Part shown: positions 59,204-64,000 of the stretch, in pieces
Layout: every line of letters begins with the position of its first letter
Numbering within the stretch: position 1 is the first letter of the stretch
NCBI GenBank assembly: GCA_014338405.1
Contig: JTDE01000288.1
Location: 182,013-246,012, forward strand
DNA length: 64,000 bases
Origin: Paragonimus skrjabini miyazakii
Taxonomy: Eukaryota > Platyhelminthes > Trematoda > Plagiorchiida > Troglotrematidae
Direction of reading: 5' to 3'
Notes under the pieces: model-generated
The model's database searches: none
Seen by the model: the letters and a program-made list of their open reading frames with translations, nothing else
What the model was told of the DNA's origin: nothing
Made by a program: the position numbers and the translations under genes

Positions 59204-60415
59204 CTGACACACTACGACCCATCTCTCCCAATCGTTTTGGCCGCGGGTGCCTCCAACTTCGGGGTTGGGGCAGTGGTTTTGCATATCTTCCCGGACGGTT
59301 CTGGAAAGGCTATCGCTCATGCTTCCCGTACACTGAGTCCTGCGGAAAAGAACTATGGATAAATCGAGAAGGAAGCCCGGGCTATCATCTTTGCGGTGAA
59401 GAAGTTTCACAAGCTTCTCTATGGTCGACATTTCTCACTGCTCACCGACCACAAGCCACTCTTGTCCGTGTTCGGTTCGAAGAAGGGGACCCAAGTCTAT
59501 TCCGCTAACCAACTGCAACGATGGGCAACGATATTACTGGGGTACGACTTTTCGATTGACTATCGTCGCACGGAGGATTTTGGTCAAGCCGATGGTCTGT
59601 CACGCCTCATCAGCAATCACCAGGTTCCAGAGGACGATACAGTGATTGTATCCTTGTCATTCGAGAACGATGTACGCCGCCAGTTCATCGATGCTATCCG
59701 CGGAATTCCAGTCACTGCCGATGATATTCAAAACGCAACCGCAGAGGACCCGGCCCACGTACAAGTCATGGAATACGTTCGATCTCGTTGGCCTAACGTT
59801 CTGTTGTCCGGAGAAACCCATCAACTATTCTTTCGACGTGAGTCCTTGGCCGTTGTGGACTCTTGCCTCATGTTCGCCGATCGGGTCGTGGTTCCTCGCT
59901 CTCTCCGACGAGCTGTTTTCCATCAGTTTCATTCCGGTCATCCGAGGACGAGCCGAATGAAAGCGATAGCATGCGGGTTTGCGTACTGGCCTGGCATGGA
60001 CGACCACATCTCGGAGTTGGTCAAGCGTTGCTCGAAATGCCAACAGGCCGCAAAGCTTCCAAAGAAGCAGGATCCAGTCCCTTGAGATTTTCCGAAAGGT
60101 CCTTGGTCGCGCATCCATCTTGACTTCGCTGGACCTATCAACGGAGTGATGTACCTCGTCCTGGTGGACGCGTATTCGAAGTGGCCAGAAATCGTCCCAC
60201 TCCATTCGGCTACATCTTCAACCACAATCGCAGCGCTACGGAAGATATTCAGTCAGTATGGGTTCTCTGAGATACTCGTGTCGGACAATGGGTCACAATT
60301 CTCGTCCGCACAGTTTCGCTATTTCTGCAGCCGCCGTATCACCCGCAGTCAAACGGTCAGGCCGCTGGACGTTCTACTGGACACGTTCACAATCCCAATG
60401 GTCGTCAGAACTTAA
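59204..60415 (+). pseudogene. Ty3/gypsy pol fragment: RNase H and integrase
   Basis: One plus frame from 59204. RNase H: LPIVLAAGASNFGVGAVVLH (catalytic Asp now Gly), ASRTLSPAEKNYG, a TAA at 59360, then IEKEARAIIFAVKKFHKLLY, LLTDHKPLL. The spacer ends in an H2C2 finger: HQFHSGHPRTSRMKAIACGF, YWPGMDDHI, CSKCQQAA. A TGA at 60083 precedes the integrase core: DFPKGPWSRIHLDFAGP, LVDAYSKWPEIVPLH, LVSDNGSQF. A short deletion then shifts the frame, so PPYHPQSNGQA is read in a different frame and the catalytic Glu is lost. No gag, protease or RT lies upstream; the sequence begins abruptly near 59195. Confidence 0.92.
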
Positions 60416-60535
60416 AGTCCTAAGATAGAACTGTACACTGACGACAGACTACTCCGGAGACGATGGACAGACCGAGTGAGACGTCCAGTCTGCCCACTAC
60501 AAGTGAATCCCAGGGCCAAGCGATACGGATGAGAA

Positions 60536-60550
60536 GGCTCAAAAGGGAGA
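60536..60550 (+). promoter_or_regulatory. Polypurine tract of the gypsy element
   Basis: GGCTCAAAAGGGAGA lies immediately before the TG of the LTR, where plus-strand DNA synthesis is primed in these elements. Confidence 0.6.
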
Positions 60551-60897
60551 TGTTGGGATAATGCCACAATTAACCCAAAAATGTTGTTTTTTTATTCTCA
60601 ACACTCTATGAGCCTCTCCACGTTGTGAGCCTCCACCACTGTATGAGCCTCCGCTTGAACATTATAAATACAGTGGAGTTTGCTAGTGTATGTGACAAAC
60701 GTTTGGTTGAAATCAAATATACCCTTGGCTGAGGGTTCCATGTCTTCCTGTCTTCTTCATTTGCGGTAGTACGTGCGTCGTCGTATAGGCCGTGATAACG
60801 TAAATCGTTAGTGCAGCCATCGTAGCTGAGCCGGGTTATAGTGAACGCCGGGCGTTAGTGATTTTTCATTAATTGTCAATCCACGCGGTTCATAACA
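60551..60897 (+). repeat. 3' LTR of the Ty3/gypsy fragment
   Basis: Starts TGTTGGGATA after the polypurine tract and can end at CA (60896-60897), giving 347 bp. A TATA box, TATAAATA, is at 60663-60670. Just upstream lie three imperfect copies of TGTGAGCCTCCAC (60605-60654). No 5' LTR is in the window, so the right border is inferred from the CA and from the start of the SINE-like element three bases later. Confidence 0.6.
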
Positions 60898-60900
60898 GTA

Positions 60901-61102
60901 TTGTGAGGTTGTTGGCCTTGTGGCTAACATGCCAGTCTCACAAACACGGGGGTCAGAGTGCGAACTCCGATCCGGAAAAGGATATGCACCACGGATAAGC
61001 TCTTATAAAAGCAAAACTTGAGTCTGGTGCTTCCTTTCGAAGTGGGCTAGCCAGAAGACATACCTGAATGAGAAGACTGCGATCAAGTATGGGTGGTGTT
61101 CA
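60901..61102 (+). repeat. tRNA-derived SINE-like element, copy 2
   Basis: Begins GGCCTTGTGGCTAACATGCC (A-box-like) and GAGTGCGAACTCCGATCC (B-box-like), then the same body as 54861-55095: GGATATGCACCAC, ATAAGCTCTTATAAAAGC, CTTCCTTTCGAA, CCTGAATGAGAAGACTGCGA. It abuts the gypsy LTR. Confidence 0.65.
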
Positions 61103-61299
61103 ATTTTAAAATGAATACCATAGTAAAAGAGCAGACTCAATTCCGGAAGACAAATATTGAAAAACAAAACGTTTTAGAATGAACATACGGCACCGAAATC
61201 ACTGTGTCCGTTGAAACGGAACGAAAGTATTGGCTCATCTACATTTGAACGAATTTGCTCACTGGTACGCTGATTCCAGGTCTTTACGGCTTATTCAAA

Positions 61300-63000
61300 A
61301 TTCGTAAAGCTGTGGTACTATTCCGATCACTTTTGAAAATGTGTAACTCTTCATAACAGTCGTTAGCCAAGCGGCAGTCTAGCATACTAGAGCCCGTCAT
61401 GGAAATCTTCGAAACACAGCCTACGCGACTCTTCTGACATTGTGAGTAGACTATGTTAAATTGATTAGATAGATACTGCACCCTCTCAAAGATACATCCC
61501 CATTTACCAAATCACCATTGTAGAAGACCACAGACCATTTGTGTGAGCATGTCGAGCGGAGTGATTTGAGCATGCAGAAACCTATGATTGAACTGAAACA
61601 GTCATCTAATCTGCACACTTACAACATACCATTTAAGTTCACCGCGAAAATTGATCGACAAAAAGTGATATCGTAAGCGGAACCCCGTTGGGTTCACTGT
61701 TTGCGGACGTCCACAAGGTGAACAGTTCAGGTCATCAGCTGATCGATGTGATTTATATTAAATGCCTGCGTTTTTGATACTAACGGAAACATGACCAGTA
61801 GTCTGAACAGGTTGAATTGCGCCCACTAAAACTTGCCACTTCCGTTAGATACCAAAATCAATTACCGAGGGGCTTTCAATATATACGCATATTCCACAGT
61901 GTTTACGGTTCAATTCGGCGCACGATGTACAGAAAAACGGTGACTACGTCCGTTTCAATAGTCTCCGCCACTTGCTCAGAAGAAACCTAATTGTGTTTGA
62001 CTGAAACTGTTATGGTAGTGTTGTGACCGTAAAAGACGCTTGGTCTGCAAATTCGTTTATTATCCGAACTCTCGTACAGGTCATTAAACATATGATCACA
62101 AACAAGTACACTCATTTGCACGGCTGACGTGCATTCACATACATTAGGTGACAGCACGTTGTCGTTCGCCCTGGTGGCACTTCTCCCATACCGCGTAAAC
62201 ACTATTCCGATAGTCGCTTTCGATCCGTCGTCTTCCTGCTGTTGGGGCTTACTTTTTGTTCCTGACTGTCGCTTGCGAGTAGTATACTACTTGTGAGTAG
62301 TACACCACTCACAACGAAACTATCTGTTATGTTATGTTATGTTTGAAAGATACCACGGCTGGTGAGTTGGTATTCATGCGTACAATATTCATACAAAATA
62401 GCTACCAGAAGAGGTTCATAAACGAGGTTATGCAAAATCAGGGGTTGAAATATAAGCCATAGCTAGTAGAATGATAGGCCGTGTACGTCGTTTTGCCCTT
62501 TAAGGGTGGTATGGTAAATCAAAAAATCACTAGAAAAATCACTAGAAGATGCCAAACTATAATTAATAAAACATTCCGTACTGCCGGATTACATGTTCAT
62601 ATCACCTTCGATTCAGTTGTGCTAACACTCATAACCAAAAGAGCTAGTTTTGCATTCTTTTCCTATGTAGATTTTGACATATTCTTGTGGAATCGGTTAC
62701 ATTAGTCACACAGCTACGCTGGTATCCGAACGGGCACGTGTTCAGCCAGATTAGCTCAACAGTTTAACATAGGGGTCAACTAACGGTCTATACCATCACA
62801 CTGGATACATTCTAATCATTGTGCCACTGTGAATAATTGATTTCGTTCAATCAATTAAGGTCACTCGGTTGAGGGCCATGCAACCAAAGATCTCATTCAT
62901 AGCTGAAATTCGTTAGTATAACCCACCATTTTGTGTCCAGAAACCCTCTGTTAAGGCTCCGTAACTGCCTCGGGCAACCCTCCGATTTATAGGTCTGCCA
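61300..63000 (+). mobile_element. Penelope-like element remnant (RT and endonuclease)
   Basis: Plus-strand blocks in PLE order: DTSPFTKSPL and DHLCEHVERSDLSM (about 61490-61575), YNIPFKFTAKIDRQK (61625-61670), GTPLGSLFADV (61680-61712), SSLNRLNCAH (about 61798-61830), then SLRHLLRRNL near 61990. After a spacer: VVLPFKGGMVNQKITRKITR (62485-62545), CGIGYISHTATLVSERAR (about 62688-62740, GIY-YIG), and PPFCVQKPSVKAP (about 62925-62965). Every block is in a different frame or separated by stops. It is the longest PLE relic here apart from that at 17.4 kb. Confidence 0.7.
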
Positions 63001-64000
63001 ACACTGACTGTTCAGGTGCCGTTTTGATTGAAACTGAACACTGATTTGTCTGATCGCATTAACCCATTCTGTTCATGTTTATGCCAATCATAATTTTCGT
63101 AAAACCGTCAAATACACGTAAGGTATTTTAACTATAGACGAATAATTGAAAACGAGCTTGTCCACTACGTTGACTTCAAGTATTTCGCATTGATTCTTAT
63201 GGAGTGTGGTCATGCGTTCAGTTTGATCTAAGTATTCGATTGTCGCAACGGGTTAGGTAACTGTCTAGATGAGTTCAACCCATCAGTTAAACACACTGGT
63301 TCAACTACTCGTTTATCAAGTTATATTCCATGTGAAATTTATATTTCGTTTCGCTCGATTGTAACGAAACCATCTACCAATTACACTTTTGAGAAACTCG
63401 GTTGATACGGATGTTTTCATCTGTATATAGCACGATAACAGACGTCTCATAGGGCAGAAAACTTAAGACCTTACCTTTTGTTGCGTCGATTCTGTTAATG
63501 ACACCTGGGGATACTGTCAATGAAGGCCAACTTGCTAAACCATTTGCACTGACCAAACCAGGGTTGAGAAAGAAAGGGCTGACAGATTGTAGCTAACACC
63601 ATCCTACTGGCACGTTGGCTGTCGTAGAAAAAGGAGGCCACAAGCATGACATAGAAATCTCGATATTGAGTACACACGACTTGAATTGCACAACTGTAAA
63701 TTTCCAGAGTTTGCAGGTGAACGTCAACAGAAAGAGATCAACGGAAGTTGGGAAAAGCTGTCAGCAGTTTGAGATGACCAATGTCCAACGATGAGATTCG
63801 ACATACGTTCAAAAATTTTCACAACCATGAACATGTTACCAAAAGTGACTTAATTGGGATAAACATGTATTTGACCTGCTCGGATGTACACTCACAAAGG
63901 CAGATCTACTTAGAACGCTTTTGGTCGAGCGGAACAGACCACCGAGCCACTGATGGGACAAAATAACCGGACTTCAAACGACTTAGTCTACTCTACCAGA
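63001..64000. other. Spacer without recognisable genes
   Basis: Short open frames only, for example 63781-63966 (plus), without recognisable content. Confidence 0.5.

Noticed and set aside
1..64000. CRISPR arrays, bacterial operons or phage genes
   Set aside because: No regular spacer-repeat arrays or prokaryotic gene organisation; all evidence is eukaryotic.

Overview
The window looks like a stretch of a flatworm nuclear genome, most likely a trematode. This is inferred from very long introns, AT-rich spacer, two assembly gaps (17694-17693+363 = 17694-18056 and 42623-42722), and a dense litter of Penelope-like (PLE), RTE-like and Ty3/gypsy retroelements of the kinds abundant in flukes. It is certainly eukaryotic. 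No operons, Shine-Dalgarno sites or prokaryotic genes are seen. The species cannot be named from the sequence.

The one host gene I can reconstruct is on the minus strand. It is a regulator of G-protein signalling of the RZ/A subfamily (relatives RGS17, RGS19, RGS20). Six coding exons (40119-39782, 33590-32577, 32025-31933, 23271-23210, 10082-9916, 1806-1609) join with GT/AG borders and matching phases into a predicted 623-residue protein. Exon 2 ends in a cysteine string, which is completed by a codon split across the next junction. Exons 4 to 6 encode the RGS box. The vertebrate relatives are mostly little more than 200 residues, so this protein carries a very long Ser/Thr-rich N-terminal extension. 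Exons 2 to 6 are strongly supported; exon 1 rests on phase and splice signal only.

The gene's introns (8.1, 13.1, 8.7, 0.55 and 6.2 kb, from 3' to 5') hold mobile-element debris. Intron 5 has a PLE GIY-YIG endonuclease fragment enclosed by 173-bp inverted arms, and one copy of a 330-380 bp dispersed repeat. Intron 4 has the second copy and three PLE remnants (13.2-14.5, 17.4-19.6 and 20.3-21.3 kb). Intron 3 has an RTE endonuclease fragment and another PLE reverse-transcriptase fragment. Intron 2 is short and clean. Intron 1 holds a possible small plus-strand gene at 33916-34404.

Upstream of the gene (40.1-64 kb) I see only repeats: a degraded minus-strand Ty3/gypsy gag-pol (40.8-44.6 kb), an RTE ORF2 tail (45.05-45.64 kb), PLE remnants at 51.7-52.4, 53.4-54.6, 55.7-56.9 and 61.3-63.0 kb, a truncated plus-strand Ty3/gypsy pol with its 3' LTR (59.2-60.9 kb), and two tRNA-derived SINE-like copies. 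Every retroelement seen carries stops, frameshifts or lost catalytic residues, so none appears active here.
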